Positions 11,580 to 21,610 of a stretch of DNA of 64,000 bases are shown piece after piece. The stretch spans positions 93,894 through 157,893 of the forward strand of contig CAJNOJ010000239.1 in assembly GCA_905250025.1 (NCBI GenBank), written 5' to 3'. The DNA comes from Adineta ricciae. Its lineage: Eukaryota > Rotifera > Eurotatoria > Adinetida > Adinetidae. The notes beneath the pieces were generated by a model that did not search any database, was not told the origin of the DNA, and was given only the letters and a program-made list of their open reading frames with translations. Within the stretch, counting starts at the first letter, position 1; every line of letters starts with the position of its first letter. Made by a program: the position numbers and the translations under genes.

Positions 11580-12706
11580 GACGAAAACAAATGACGTGTA
11601 GTCATTTCAACAGTTACGAATTGCTGGCGTGCGCAGAAAGATGGCGTTAGAACACGCATGCTCGTTGAATTCTGTTTTGACGTTTAAAATAGACGTTTCA
11701 AGAATTAAAAGTAGAAAATCTTTTATGCCTTTGACTCCTTTACAAGCCGATTCGATTTTCTTCAAAAGAAATGGGCGCCTCTAAAGTAATTTTTTAGCTA
11801 AAAAGTATAGTGGAAGATAAAAAACTCTACAGCTTACATTAGAGATTTATTTTGATTATGTAAATTTTGTTTTCAACAACGCTAAATGCTAACCAGTCAG
11901 TTTTCACTGATTGATTTGCACCATTTGACGTTTTTCAATAAAAAAACACATGATTGTAAAAAGTCTTACGATAGAGTTTGCTGAGAGCTTCATGTAGCAT
12001 CTCTCAGTGTGTTCCTTTCATTCTTCCCAAGTCTTATTCGATGATGGATAAAAGAAACAAGAAAGAATGATTGTTTGTCAACCTGAAAACCTATCGCATA
12101 ATCTTTTATTTCTTTTTGAAGCCACAAAATATAAAATTAAGCTACGGTTTACCGCAGGGGTGACGTTAACTTGAACACTTAAAGTTAAGTGAAATTGCCA
12201 CTCCTAAAATATATATCTGTTTTTTGTGTTGAAGAGTGAGTTAGAACACTCAGCATCTTTTACATAAATAGGATGGCAACTCCCTCACCGAAGTGCTCTA
12301 AAAGTTTGTTGTGAATTCTTTTTGATGAATTAATTACCCCATAGCATTTTAGTAAATAAGAAAACGTGGAAAACCTTCGAAAAAACAAACGTTATCGATT
12401 CTCTTCGGAAGCAAGACGTTTAGCTTATTGGAAAAGTTAAGCCGCTATTCGATATGCCCAAACAGATAGCTTTAAAGACGATCCTCAAATCTACAAGAAC
12501 GCTGTAATATCTTGCTTTAAAACACCCGTAGTTCTGTTAACAGATAACTGTCGATTAGTTTCTTACAATACAATAACCATGACATACATATGCGAGCATT
12601 TACAACGAAGAGCAAAAACAGTACCCGATTTATTATTTGGCTGTGGAGGATAGTATTTGATGTAATGTGTGGTATATGTTATATCGTTCCATAGGATTTT
12701 ATTCTT
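11580..12706. other. upstream region of copy A, no gene
   Basis: This aligns inverted with 61505-62630 in copy C; B matches only up to about 12092. No conserved reading frame. It presumably holds the promoter of the F-box/LRR gene. Confidence 0.5.
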
Positions 12707-13049
12707 TAGAGGCGATGTGCCTAATTCGAACAGGAGGGTGAACACCTTCTGTTATTTTGAATATTTCTCAGTCATTTCTCAACATAAAAAAAATATTTTT
12801 ACATTTCTGACTAGAGACGCATCTTGCGCATCGAATGATGTAAGAATCAGCTAATTATCTTATTAATTAACTCAGTAATTAGCGGTATAAATTGGAGAAG
12901 TCGATTTGTTCGTATTAGGGATCATGTNGCAAGATGCGTCTCTAGTCAGAAATGTAAAAATATTTTTTTTATGTTGAGAAATGACTGAGAAATATTCAAA
13001 ATAACAGAAGGTGTTCACCCTCCTGTTCGAATTAGGCACATCGCCTCTA
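12707..13049. mobile_element. foldback element with a one-base gap in its loop
   Basis: Arms of about 122 bp (12707 to about 12830 and 12928-13049) are reverse complements. The ends are TAGAGGCGATGTGCC and its complement, flanked by CTT on both sides (12704-12706, 13050-13052). The matching stretch in copy C (about 61480-61500) lacks the element. A single N at 12927 marks an unresolved join at the loop, so an assembly contribution cannot be excluded. Confidence 0.6.
12927..12927. other. assembly gap (single N)
   Basis: An ambiguous base at the start of the right arm of a foldback. Inverted repeats commonly collapse short-read assemblies at such points. Confidence 0.9.
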
Positions 13050-13238
13050 CTTTCTGCAATAAATTATGAAACGAATGGAACTACATTGTTCTAGTTCTTC
13101 AGCATAGGTTTTCTTTTGCTGAAATACATATTGCTCATATAATTTGCCTGAAAATCTATTTTATTGCTTAATTGATGCGCATTCATATTCTTTCTTACTA
13201 GAATTATTTTCCACGATTTGATTCCGCTGATAACAAGG

Positions 13239-13330
13239 AGTAACGCTCGTCGTTAGACTCGCTTAGCTCTTTGTCGTAGAAATATTGATTTCAGATGTCA
13301 TAGTTTTAATGCATTATTAAGTGTATGTGA
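13239..13330 (+). repeat. second copy of the copy-A edge repeat
   Basis: A diverged direct repeat of 4267-4362. Together the two bracket about 9 kb that includes all of copy A. The homology with copy C ends just inside it (13220 against 61300). Confidence 0.55.
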
Positions 13331-13469
13331 CGACAGCTACGTTACTTCAGAGTTCGTTTATGAAGATCAATAATTGACTATTAGGTCACTAGAGACTGAC
13401 GAGAATATTTCATTTACCATACTTATACACTTGACTATATCCGATATCATATGGTAATACATGTTTTTT

Positions 13470-13700
13470 TCCGAAAATGGGTACCCTTTGTTTCAAAATT
13501 TTTTTTCTAACTCTCAAAAAACCGTTTAGTCAATTTTTAGAAAAAATTCGAAGGACGAACATCCGATTTGACGTCTCCACAATGAAGTACCTCTGAAAAT
13601 ATCTCTTCCGAAAAATCGATTTTCGATGTTTTTTTGACCCTGCGGACATACAAGCAAGCAAGCAAACAATTTATGTTTCTACGACTCTTCTTTACGAGAA
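13470..13700. repeat. dispersed repeat (gacatacaagcaagc family)
   Basis: Shares the order gaaaat-cggta, ccgaaaaatcgat, gatgtttttttgacc, gacatacaagcaa and cgagaaagag with 5925-6130 and, inverted, with 48130-48330. A more diverged part appears at 59740-59900. No coding frame; probably the end of an unidentified transposable element. Confidence 0.5.
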
Positions 13701-13717
13701 AGAGAATAGACGCTCTA

Positions 13718-14040
13718 ACCCTTTCTTTCGGAAAAGGGAATATAGGTTGATGGTACCATTAGATTGACTATTACTATTATATTGTCAGCATACATATGAT
13801 AACATGTTCCCTGTTGATGTCCCAAAATATTGACGGAGCCACGTTCAATAAATAATGATGCAGATTCAGTTGTACGAGAAATACTCTTCGTTATATCATA
13901 ACCGCGGCGTACACGTTTAGAACCAAATCTTTTTATATCAATGTCCGCCGAATTGGTTGGATAGACTTCAAGTCGAATATTAATAATACTAAGTTCATCA
14001 CGAGAAATAAATATATTCCCCTAATATAAGAAGAATTAGA
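13718..14040 (-). pseudogene. orphan exon-like frame, unknown
   Basis: A minus-strand frame of about 105 codons, with no ATG, begins after a plausible acceptor (cttatattag) and reads FISRDELSIINIRLEVYP and later IERGSVNILGHQQGTCYHMY. Composition looks coding, but I found no partner exons. It stops at the boundary with the repeat-rich region. Best read as the remnant of a truncated gene; the family is not recognised. Confidence 0.35.
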
Positions 14041-14319
14041 AAATTTTAAATATACGTCTTCTACGAAGTTAACGCCTAGTTCTTATATAGAAATAACAAT
14101 GGAAAATAGATCGTAAGAACTTCCTTTGCATTTGCAATAAAATCGATTGAAGTCATGTAAAATATATTGGACACTAATTCGACTTTTTCTTGAGTCGGTT
14201 TGTCCAATATGTGTTCTAACCGAGCTTAAACTGGTTCCATTCATAAAACTTTTCACCCTCACTCACACCCTCGCAGAGACTACATCAAATGATTGCAAAC
14301 TGACAATATTAAGCGTATT

Positions 14320-17300
14320 TTATTCTGACGAACGAAAATATAAACGTCTTTGTAGAATAGTACGATAACGAGTGAGCGACTTGTTGAATTGTTTCTTATA
14401 AAATTTCGATGGTAATACGAATATAACGAAAGTTAACATTGGAGGAATAAGTGATATGAAATACCCGACGAGAAATACCCACATATCATTGATGGATTCC
14501 ATGCATTGCGATACGTAGGAAATGATCAATCGTGGTAGTGCGAGAACAATTAACGCAATTGGAGCAATTAGTAGATGTTGATGCTGATGAATTTGTTCTC
14601 GGAAAAGATGGAGAAAGTGTTTACGAGTTTGCGTACTGGCCTGTAGATAGGACTTTTTGATGATCAGAATGGTAACAGAAACAAAGTTTATCACAAATGG
14701 TACGAAAAAATTGCATGTATTCATAAAATGATCAAATGTTTGCAAGCTCGATGGGTAAGTAGTAGTACACCAAATGCGTTTCTCGCCACTTTCATTGTCT
14801 TCCTCGTCAATTAAACGTCGATGTATAGGATCATGTATCGTTGTACCAATATTAAATATCAAAAGAAGGATAATCATTGTCTTAGCGATTTGTGTACTTT
14901 TATGTTTAATAAAACGAACACCCTGTATCACAGTCATTGCCCGTTCACAGGCTACACATGCAGCAAGCCATTGATCCATATTGAGACAAATGCGAAGAAC
15001 AAAATCCAGAGTTATGCATTGAATTTGCAAGAACGACCGATTGGATATTGAGTTGACCTGCGCAAGGTAAAGTATGAAGAATTTACATCCTAGCACAGAT
15101 ATCAGGAGTAAAGTCGTAATCGAAGAACACAAGAGATATAAACCACAACCAACCTCACGTACAGCTTTACTTTGGAATGTGATTAACGAAAGAATACCGT
15201 CGATAAATCCGATGATAGTGAACATGATGATCAGAATTAAAGTCAATTGGACACTAGTTGATTGCTGCAGAATGCTGACGTCCGGTCGAATATGATATCC
15301 TATAATGGCATCTAATGACAAACCAAACCCACGTGCGCTGAATTGACATCGATATCCGTAGAAACAGGATGGACAGATGCAAGTTGAATGCCGTGGACAA
15401 CCTTGAAGTTCTTGAAAACAACGACCTTCGTTTTCACAAACGCTTTCACCAGCACAATCAAATTTCATTTGATAATCGAATTCGAAACAATTCGCCAAAC
15501 GTTTATCGTTATAATCATAGCACAGACAAAAATGAACATCATCGTAAAAACACGACCGCTGTGATTGGCATGCCAGGTGATAAGATTTGATTCGACGGAG
15601 TAGGTGCCACTGACTAAAGCTTTTGTTGAATATTTCACTGACATGTGGACAATAACTTGATGAATTGATCGTTCGAGTTAACATTGCCGATTGTCGATAG
15701 TTGCTTTGAACAAGAGCTAGATAGTAAAGTTTCTCTGGAAAAAATTCAATGAAAACGATATGAAATGGTTGTGACCAACGAATAGATATTGAACCTCGTT
15801 GAGAGTGAATTATTTTCGAAGTGGTTGCTCTCACTGGTGTATTATTCTTGATAATTTCGATGAAATGTATAAGTATCGATTTCGTTAACATAATATTTTC
15901 AGCGAATGACAAAACAAGTTGGCTATCTTCGGTTTCACAACGCTCGCCGCTAAAACCTTGCTTGCAAATGCATCGAAACTTTCGATCCAACATCATATAA
16001 TCATCTGTAGGGACGCACTGGCCTTGATGTTGACACATAGAAGTCTTCTCAGTTGTTTGACATACGGTGTTAATAAGACATCGAGGACCGAATTTATTCA
16101 CGTCGCAAACACATATTGATTGATTATGAGCCGATGTGCCGATACATATGGAATTTAATGAATTGCATGTACAAATATGTGAGATCTGACAGTATTTTCC
16201 CGACCATCCGAAATCGCATCGGCAAAATTGTTGGTTGTTCAAGTATTTGACACATTTACCATGTTGACATGCGAGATTCGAACATGTTGAAAGCTGCTGA
16301 TCGTGTTTCGGTATTTCGATGTGAAATGCCAAACGGTGAACAGGTAAAAATGGAAAATCAATGGGAAAGTGTACACTTCCTCGATAGTGTAAAGAGATTT
16401 TCTCGTAAATATCTATCTGTATGGAATAATTTCTTGTGGCGTTTTTGGGACGAGTTGAATAGAGCAAATACAGATGAAATTTCATTTGACAATCTCGCAC
16501 TGATAAATATGTCAGTTTTTCATGGGAATGGATCGTCTGTTCATCACTATCATCGATCAGTAAAATAACAATTTCGAATGGTGTTTGCCAAGAGTCGGAT
16601 AAAGCTCGGAATTTCAATGATAGACTTACGCGTTGATTTTGATACTGACATAAGTTCCCATAATAACTCGATGGACATAGACATTGGCTTCGGTTGTTTG
16701 ACCAGACATGTACGTCAAAACCGCGATGACATTGTGGTTTATATTCATTCGGAGGACCTACTAGAATTTCTTGATCCGACGGCGTTGCAGTCATTGCGAC
16801 GGATCCTATTGGATCAAGTGAAAAAAATACGAGTGCTGGCTTTTTCTTATCGTGTAAGCGCGAGCATAGAAATTTTTCAGCATCAGAATGAATTGTCAAT
16901 TTATCCGGCTTGCATAGTTTATAATATTGGATGTTAGGTTTGAGGTTTTGACAAAATTTTTCATCATCTCCGTAAGCACAATTCGGATAACCTTCACAAA
17001 GAGATCGAGATTCGAGACAATCTCCAGCACTTTCATTCCAACAATGGAATTCTTTGATTGTATCTATGTGATACATCCCTCGACATAATGCTGGCTCATC
17101 AATACCACCGAGACAATCTTCTTTACCGTCATTTGCCTGCACAGTAGATATACATATTAATTGATTGGTATGTGGTGAGACACATACATGTTGATCTGAA
17201 GAACAATTCATCTGTTGAAAAGTTGAATTACAGCCGATTTCATCGTCGCCGTTGAGACAATTCCATAAGCCGTCACAACGCGTATAAATATTATCACATT

Positions 17301-18951
17301 GCCATTGTTCGCATTGAGTTTCATCAGTTTGATTTTGGCCATCAATGTCGATCGGCGCTAATTCTTGAAATCCGTCACATATTGTTTGAAACGAAATATG
17401 TTGACGGATATAGCGAAGTTCAGTTTTCAGCTCGTATGAATACGTTCGCTGAATACCAAGTGACTCTTCTTTTAAAATAATACTGTTATTATAACTTTCA
17501 TTTTCATCATCACCATTCGGACATCCATAAGCTTTATCTTGAACATATTTGACGGAAATGCATCGAATTGAATTTTCACACTGATACATATCCGATACGT
17601 TACATTGCGGCAGGGAGTAATTCAAAAACAAGTGATTCCGTCCGATATAATCGTATTCCCAAAGATCACGATAGTATGGAGAAAAATATCTATCAGTCCA
17701 ACTACTTGCAAAGTTCCATATGGGAAATGTATCGTTCCGAAAATAACAAACTGTGTTATTGATATGAATTTTGAATGCTTTTTGAAAATAACGATCATAA
17801 CGAGAATTATTGTAGCATATGTATGGGTATCGAAAGTCTTGTGAGTGATTTTTAATAAAAGCAAAGTAGATATGACTAAATAGAACTGGGACAGCAGGAA
17901 AGAAAACCAATTTAGGGCACTCGACGTTTATAATTTCAATACAGTCGTCAAGTAGACAAAATCGTGAACAATACGTGTAATTAAGAAGTTCAAAATCAAT
18001 TTTACACTTAAGTGCATTCCAACAGGAATCAGATACAGAATTGTCTTGAACGGAAAAGATTGATTTGAGAACATTGCTTTGGCGAGATCTACAATCACTT
18101 GTTAGAGCATTCTGTTGACATCGGATATCTTCACAATCAAATGACGGTTCATGCAACATACATCGTTTTTGTCTGAACACATCGTAATAACTGTCAAATT
18201 CATCCAGACATTCGACAACGTTGATGTTATCTTGCACAAATATTCGAGGAACACACTGACCATTTGGACATTGAAATTCCGTATCTTTACATTGATTCAT
18301 TTCTAATTGCCAACAATGTTCTTCATCAATTTCACTGTCAATGCAGTCAACTTGTCTATTACAGATTTCAGTCCAATCCAAACACATTGGGCGAGGACCG
18401 CGATTACATTGTAAATGTTCGTAGCAGGTCACACTGTCCGTTGGGAAAAGATATCGTTTATAAATATCATAAATAATCTCGTGTAATGATGAATAGTTCG
18501 AGTTAAAATCATAGAATTCATATTGGCACATAGGACCAAACCTGGGAAGTGTACAATTATAGAAAGTTTCTTCTCCTAATGTTGTTGATTTATATAATTG
18601 ATTTAAGTACAATTGATAGTTTTCGACGGTGTCAATTGGTGCTGACCAGAGATACAACTGATCGCTTGTTATATTTTGTTTTGCCAGATCAACGAAACTA
18701 AACTTCGAAGAGGAATCATCGTTTATCACGTGGACTTTTTCGGACAACTCGTCCATACAGTATGAGATCATTTGATAATAAAACTCCTTGTTATCAATAG
18801 TGGCAAGCACGCGTAAGCAATTGTGTTTCGCTGTAATTTTATTATTTGCTTCAATGCCACTTACCGAATCTGTAGAATAAAGATTGATTTGAGGTGTAGC
18901 AACAGTCAAATGTACGAACATTGCACATATGCATAACCCTATGTGTGTCAT
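14320..18951 (-). CDS. LDLa/EGF-repeat seven-transmembrane receptor, intronless
   Basis: 1543 aa in one exon of 4.6 kb. Residues 1-19 form a signal peptide. Several LDL-receptor class A modules follow, such as CNRQVDCIDSEIDEEHC near 190, CDGLWNCLNGDDEIGC near 570 and CEGYPNCAYGDDEKFC near 650, with the acidic calcium-binding box. EGF modules lie near 745-775, 890-925, 960-1005 and 1165-1210 (CRCDFGWSGKYCQ, CICKQGFSGERCE). The last about 310 residues form a rhodopsin-like seven-helix domain: first helix LTLILIIMFTIIGFIDGILS, an acidic loop with EEDNESGEKR, a basic tail. It should lie in the plasma membrane with a large adhesive ectodomain; ligand unknown. The lack of introns contrasts with every neighbour and suggests expansion by retroposition or gene conversion in a rotifer receptor family. 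Confidence 0.9.
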   Translation of the reverse strand: MTHIGLCICAMFVHLTVATPQINLYSTDSVSGIEANNKITAKHNCLRVLATIDNKEFYYQMISYCMDELSEKVHVINDDSSSKFSFVDLAKQNITSDQLYLWSAPIDTVENYQLYLNQLYKSTTLGEETFYNCTLPRFGPMCQYEFYDFNSNYSSLHEIIYDIYKRYLFPTDSVTCYEHLQCNRGPRPMCLDWTEICNRQVDCIDSEIDEEHCWQLEMNQCKDTEFQCPNGQCVPRIFVQDNINVVECLDEFDSYYDVFRQKRCMLHEPSFDCEDIRCQQNALTSDCRSRQSNVLKSIFSVQDNSVSDSCWNALKCKIDFELLNYTYCSRFCLLDDCIEIINVECPKLVFFPAVPVLFSHIYFAFIKNHSQDFRYPYICYNNSRYDRYFQKAFKIHINNTVCYFRNDTFPIWNFASSWTDRYFSPYYRDLWEYDYIGRNHLFLNYSLPQCNVSDMYQCENSIRCISVKYVQDKAYGCPNGDDENESYNNSIILKEESLGIQRTYSYELKTELRYIRQHISFQTICDGFQELAPIDIDGQNQTDETQCEQWQCDNIYTRCDGLWNCLNGDDEIGCNSTFQQMNCSSDQHVCVSPHTNQLICISTVQANDGKEDCLGGIDEPALCRGMYHIDTIKEFHCWNESAGDCLESRSLCEGYPNCAYGDDEKFCQNLKPNIQYYKLCKPDKLTIHSDAEKFLCSRLHDKKKPALVFFSLDPIGSVAMTATPSDQEILVGPPNEYKPQCHRGFDVHVWSNNRSQCLCPSSYYGNLCQYQNQRVSLSLKFRALSDSWQTPFEIVILLIDDSDEQTIHSHEKLTYLSVRDCQMKFHLYLLYSTRPKNATRNYSIQIDIYEKISLHYRGSVHFPIDFPFLPVHRLAFHIEIPKHDQQLSTCSNLACQHGKCVKYLNNQQFCRCDFGWSGKYCQISHICTCNSLNSICIGTSAHNQSICVCDVNKFGPRCLINTVCQTTEKTSMCQHQGQCVPTDDYMMLDRKFRCICKQGFSGERCETEDSQLVLSFAENIMLTKSILIHFIEIIKNNTPVRATTSKIIHSQRGSISIRWSQPFHIVFIEFFPEKLYYLALVQSNYRQSAMLTRTINSSSYCPHVSEIFNKSFSQWHLLRRIKSYHLACQSQRSCFYDDVHFCLCYDYNDKRLANCFEFDYQMKFDCAGESVCENEGRCFQELQGCPRHSTCICPSCFYGYRCQFSARGFGLSLDAIIGYHIRPDVSILQQSTSVQLTLILIIMFTIIGFIDGILSLITFQSKAVREVGCGLYLLCSSITTLLLISVLGCKFFILYLAQVNSISNRSFLQIQCITLDFVLRICLNMDQWLAACVACERAMTVIQGVRFIKHKSTQIAKTMIILLLIFNIGTTIHDPIHRRLIDEEDNESGEKRIWCTTTYPSSLQTFDHFMNTCNFFVPFVINFVSVTILIIKKSYLQASTQTRKHFLHLFREQIHQHQHLLIAPIALIVLALPRLIISYVSQCMESINDMWVFLVGYFISLIPPMLTFVIFVLPSKFYKKQFNKSLTRYRTILQRRLYFRSSE

Positions 18952-19437
18952 TTTTTGAATGGAAAGCTAAAGTGCTCACCATACGCTACGTAAAAACAGA
19001 AATATAGGGCATATTAAATCTATGTTTAAATGCATGACAAAATACAAAATAAAATTGTTAGTTCCTGCTTTATATAGTTACTGACGTAAATCCCATTTTA
19101 AAACGGCCAAAAATCACAAAGCAGGTGCGTTGTCATTACAGAATGGAAACAACTTAGCGCAATAAAGGTAATAGCAATCGTTCTTGTGACGTAGGACAGT
19201 TAATTAATACTGCAGAACTTTCGTGCAAATAGAAGCATATTGTGAAACACAAACTTAATCGCACAACCGCCGGATAGCGACATCAGGCCAGAAAAAAGGA
19301 TTATATGAGATTATAGAAGACTGTATGTTAATGGATATTTTTTCTTTCCATTGTTTTCATTAGACACTCCATCATAATAACAGTAACCATGCTTTTATTC
19401 ACATGTTGTACTTCTATTAGTTAAGAACATTTCTACA
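18952..19437. promoter_or_regulatory. divergent intergenic region
   Basis: 486 bp between the receptor (minus) and the gene starting at 19438 (plus). It must hold both promoters. A tttatatagt stretch near 19070 could serve as a TATA element for the receptor. A pyrimidine-rich acceptor (cttctattag, ending 19420) sits 18 bp before the plus-strand ATG. Confidence 0.35.
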
Positions 19438-20184
19438 ATGAATATCGATCAGAAAATCACTCAAAACTTAACCTCGTTGTTTGTCAATAATAGTGATTGT
19501 GCAGAAGCGCAAGTGTATGTACTTGCAGTAGGTACTATAAAGCGTGATTCAGAAGGTGCATCAACATCCATGCAAAGTCAAACTGTACACAAACGTATAC
19601 TTGATAAGATCATTGAAATTGTTGATGGTGTTGAATATCTACGGATTTTACGTGAACATCATATCAAGCATGAAGTTTTGCTTCATGACGCTTTTTCTAG
19701 GACGCAGGAATGGGGATCTATACATACGTTCTACGTCAAAGTAATAGGTTCACACACTGTTGCTTATGGTGCAGCGGCTCTACTTGGTCAGATACTTCAA
19801 CAATATGCTATTGGAATCTATCATCCTATCACCGACGAAGATCGCCGAATGCTAAATTCAATGGAAGATGAAAAATTATCAGAAACTCTACACCAGTATT
19901 TCGTAGTACATTTGGATAGTGTTCTCTCGGACGATAAAATTCTGGCGATAAACAAACGAGTTTGCGAACGGTTTCCACAACTGTCTGGACAGCTCGATTT
20001 CTTGGGACAATCAATTGAGTTCCATGATTTTCATTCATCATTCAAAGGCACAGGTGCACAGATAGAAGAGATTCTACGAGGCAATTTTCAAGAGATCTTT
20101 CAAGTTAAAAGACAATTGTCGAAAAGTACTGTTTTGACAAAATACGATTACCAAGAAGCAATCAACGCCCTGAGTGCTTCTTAA
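19438..20184 (+). CDS. uncharacterised 248-aa protein
   Basis: A single-exon frame from ATG 19438 (MNIDQKITQNLTSLFVNN) to TAA. No transmembrane segment and no domain that I recognise. The composition is that of a soluble, mixed alpha/beta protein with a Glu/Gln/Lys-rich C-terminus (EEILRGNFQEIFQVKRQL). A splice-acceptor-like cttctattag ends 18 bp upstream of the ATG, as at several other genes here, compatible with spliced-leader addition. The length and coding character on an otherwise AT-rich background make a real gene likely; function unknown. Confidence 0.65.
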   Translation: MNIDQKITQNLTSLFVNNSDCAEAQVYVLAVGTIKRDSEGASTSMQSQTVHKRILDKIIEIVDGVEYLRILREHHIKHEVLLHDAFSRTQEWGSIHTFYVKVIGSHTVAYGAAALLGQILQQYAIGIYHPITDEDRRMLNSMEDEKLSETLHQYFVVHLDSVLSDDKILAINKRVCERFPQLSGQLDFLGQSIEFHDFHSSFKGTGAQIEEILRGNFQEIFQVKRQLSKSTVLTKYDYQEAINALSAS

Positions 20185-20602
20185 GGATGTGCGAACTTTG
20201 CACTTTTCAACATTTTTTATTTTCGATACAAGAACTACATACTTCGACTACTGTTTAGAATTCGTCCGTAGTAGTTCCTATTTGAATGTATACCATGTTA
20301 TCTTTTCTTTCGTCATTTTTATAAAAAAAAGAATTAAGGAATTAACAGTAACACTTTCATTTAACACGAATGAAAAGTAGATAAGTTCATCTAGATAATG
20401 ACGCAGTTCTTAGAGCACGTCTTTATCGTAACAAAACTTGTTTGAATTTTTTATATTCAAATAAGTCTGAATGATGTGTATCGATGACATACATATTTGC
20501 AGGCAGAATTTCATTCCCATTCAAATTTTTTGTGATATTCTTTTTAACTTCATCAATATAACTTTGTTCGGATTCTTCTATTTTTCGACGTTTCCGAACG
20601 TT
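20185..20602. other. convergent intergenic spacer
   Basis: AT-rich 3' region between two convergent genes. Short frames only. Confidence 0.4.
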
Positions 20603-21079
20603 TCAATCTGTGGTTTCTTTAACGATTTTATGTTCGGTTTCAGTAAATCTTCCGGCTGACAGTATAAAATCAGGAATGCCACGAAGCAAGTTGATGAGTA
20701 ATGATTTTTCCGCACCACTACTACTCGTCATTGTAGTCTGAGTTTGAGAATTGTTCAAACGGCCAAATTTTGTTCGATGCTCCCCCTTTTTTTGTTTTGG
20801 TATGCGAACGTGAATATGATCCCATCCATATACCTGTGCAGCCGTAACATGCCCTTCATTGTAAAAATGAACGCACCTATTGTGATATAAATCAGTAGTA
20901 ATATCTACATACGACGGTGAAGTTCGTTTAATGTGCATCTTATTCCAAGTTACACGACCCCAGTGTTCTTGGCCACTGGGTGGAATTGCATAGTGTTCGC
21001 TTCCTTGAAACAGAGCCGAGATATATTCAAATATATTACTATTTTTAACTGAACGAAAAATAGTTTCGAACAGATGACG
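20603..21079 (-). CDS. uncharacterised protein, 5' end uncertain
   Basis: A minus-strand frame open from 21079 to a stop at 20603. The first ATG is at 20938 (MHIKRTSPSYVDITTDLYHN, 111 aa), but the frame is coding-like well upstream of it (SALFQGSEHYAIPPSGQEHW, then GRVTWNK), so the true start or an exon border lies further 5'. A ttttcgttcag acceptor near 21050 would open the frame in the right phase. The C-terminal part is Ser/Thr/Gln-rich, then GIPDFILSAGRFTETEH. Family not recognised. Confidence 0.5.
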   Translation of the reverse strand, partial: RHLFETIFRSVKNSNIFEYISALFQGSEHYAIPPSGQEHWGRVTWNKMHIKRTSPSYVDITTDLYHNRCVHFYNEGHVTAAQVYGWDHIHVRIPKQKKGEHRTKFGRLNNSQTQTTMTSSSGAEKSLLINLLRGIPDFILSAGRFTETEHKIVKETTD

Positions 21080-21082
21080 TCA

Positions 21083-21610
21083 GTGACAGACGAATCTGCA
21101 GCAATAACACGCATTTAGAAGTCGTTTCCTGCTACAGAAAACTATCTGACTCGTTCAGTCATCATTGTCAACCTAGTTTTCTTCAATAAATGTCTAACAG
21201 TTAATCAATCTCGCTCTCATCGGTCACTTACGCCTAACTAACTCCAATAGTGTCCTATGTATACATTGATGGTGCTAATGAAATGAATAAATTTTGTTTT
21301 TTTTTCATTACACAAATCAATACTTTTAATTAAAAAAATTGTTCATTAGAACTATGATTGCAATATTCTTCGGCAATTATTTCTGATTTAACCAAAGACG
21401 AATTTTCATGTTCATCGTTGCAAGCGATAGATAATAATGAAACAAGACGAACTTATAATTTATAAACGAGTAGTCTACGATCCAAAGATTGTATTGTATC
21501 AAAAATGTTCTAAAAAAATGAATATAAAAAAAGAGGCAACAAGATATCAAACACGCTCAATCCAATTCCTGATTGGTGAAAACTGTACAAAAAAAAACGA
21601 GAAAATGATT
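21083..21610. other. intergenic, nothing supported
   Basis: AT-rich. A 60-codon plus-strand frame at 21437 is Lys-rich and has no further support. Confidence 0.4.

Larger units (their letters stand above)
4264..12092. repeat. copy A of a triplicated F-box/LRR locus (inverted relative to B and C)
   Basis: The complement of this segment aligns from about 4264 to 12092 with 43350-48843 (copy B). Many stretches are identical, for example 7610-7834 against 46260-46484. Differences: a 1.1 kb transposon at 4815-5913 present only in A; an 80 bp insert at about 6171-6250 present only in A; and a LRR exon array of 15 units against 4. The region 11242-13230 also matches copy C (61300-62960) in inverted orientation, further upstream than the match with B reaches. 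Confidence 0.85.
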
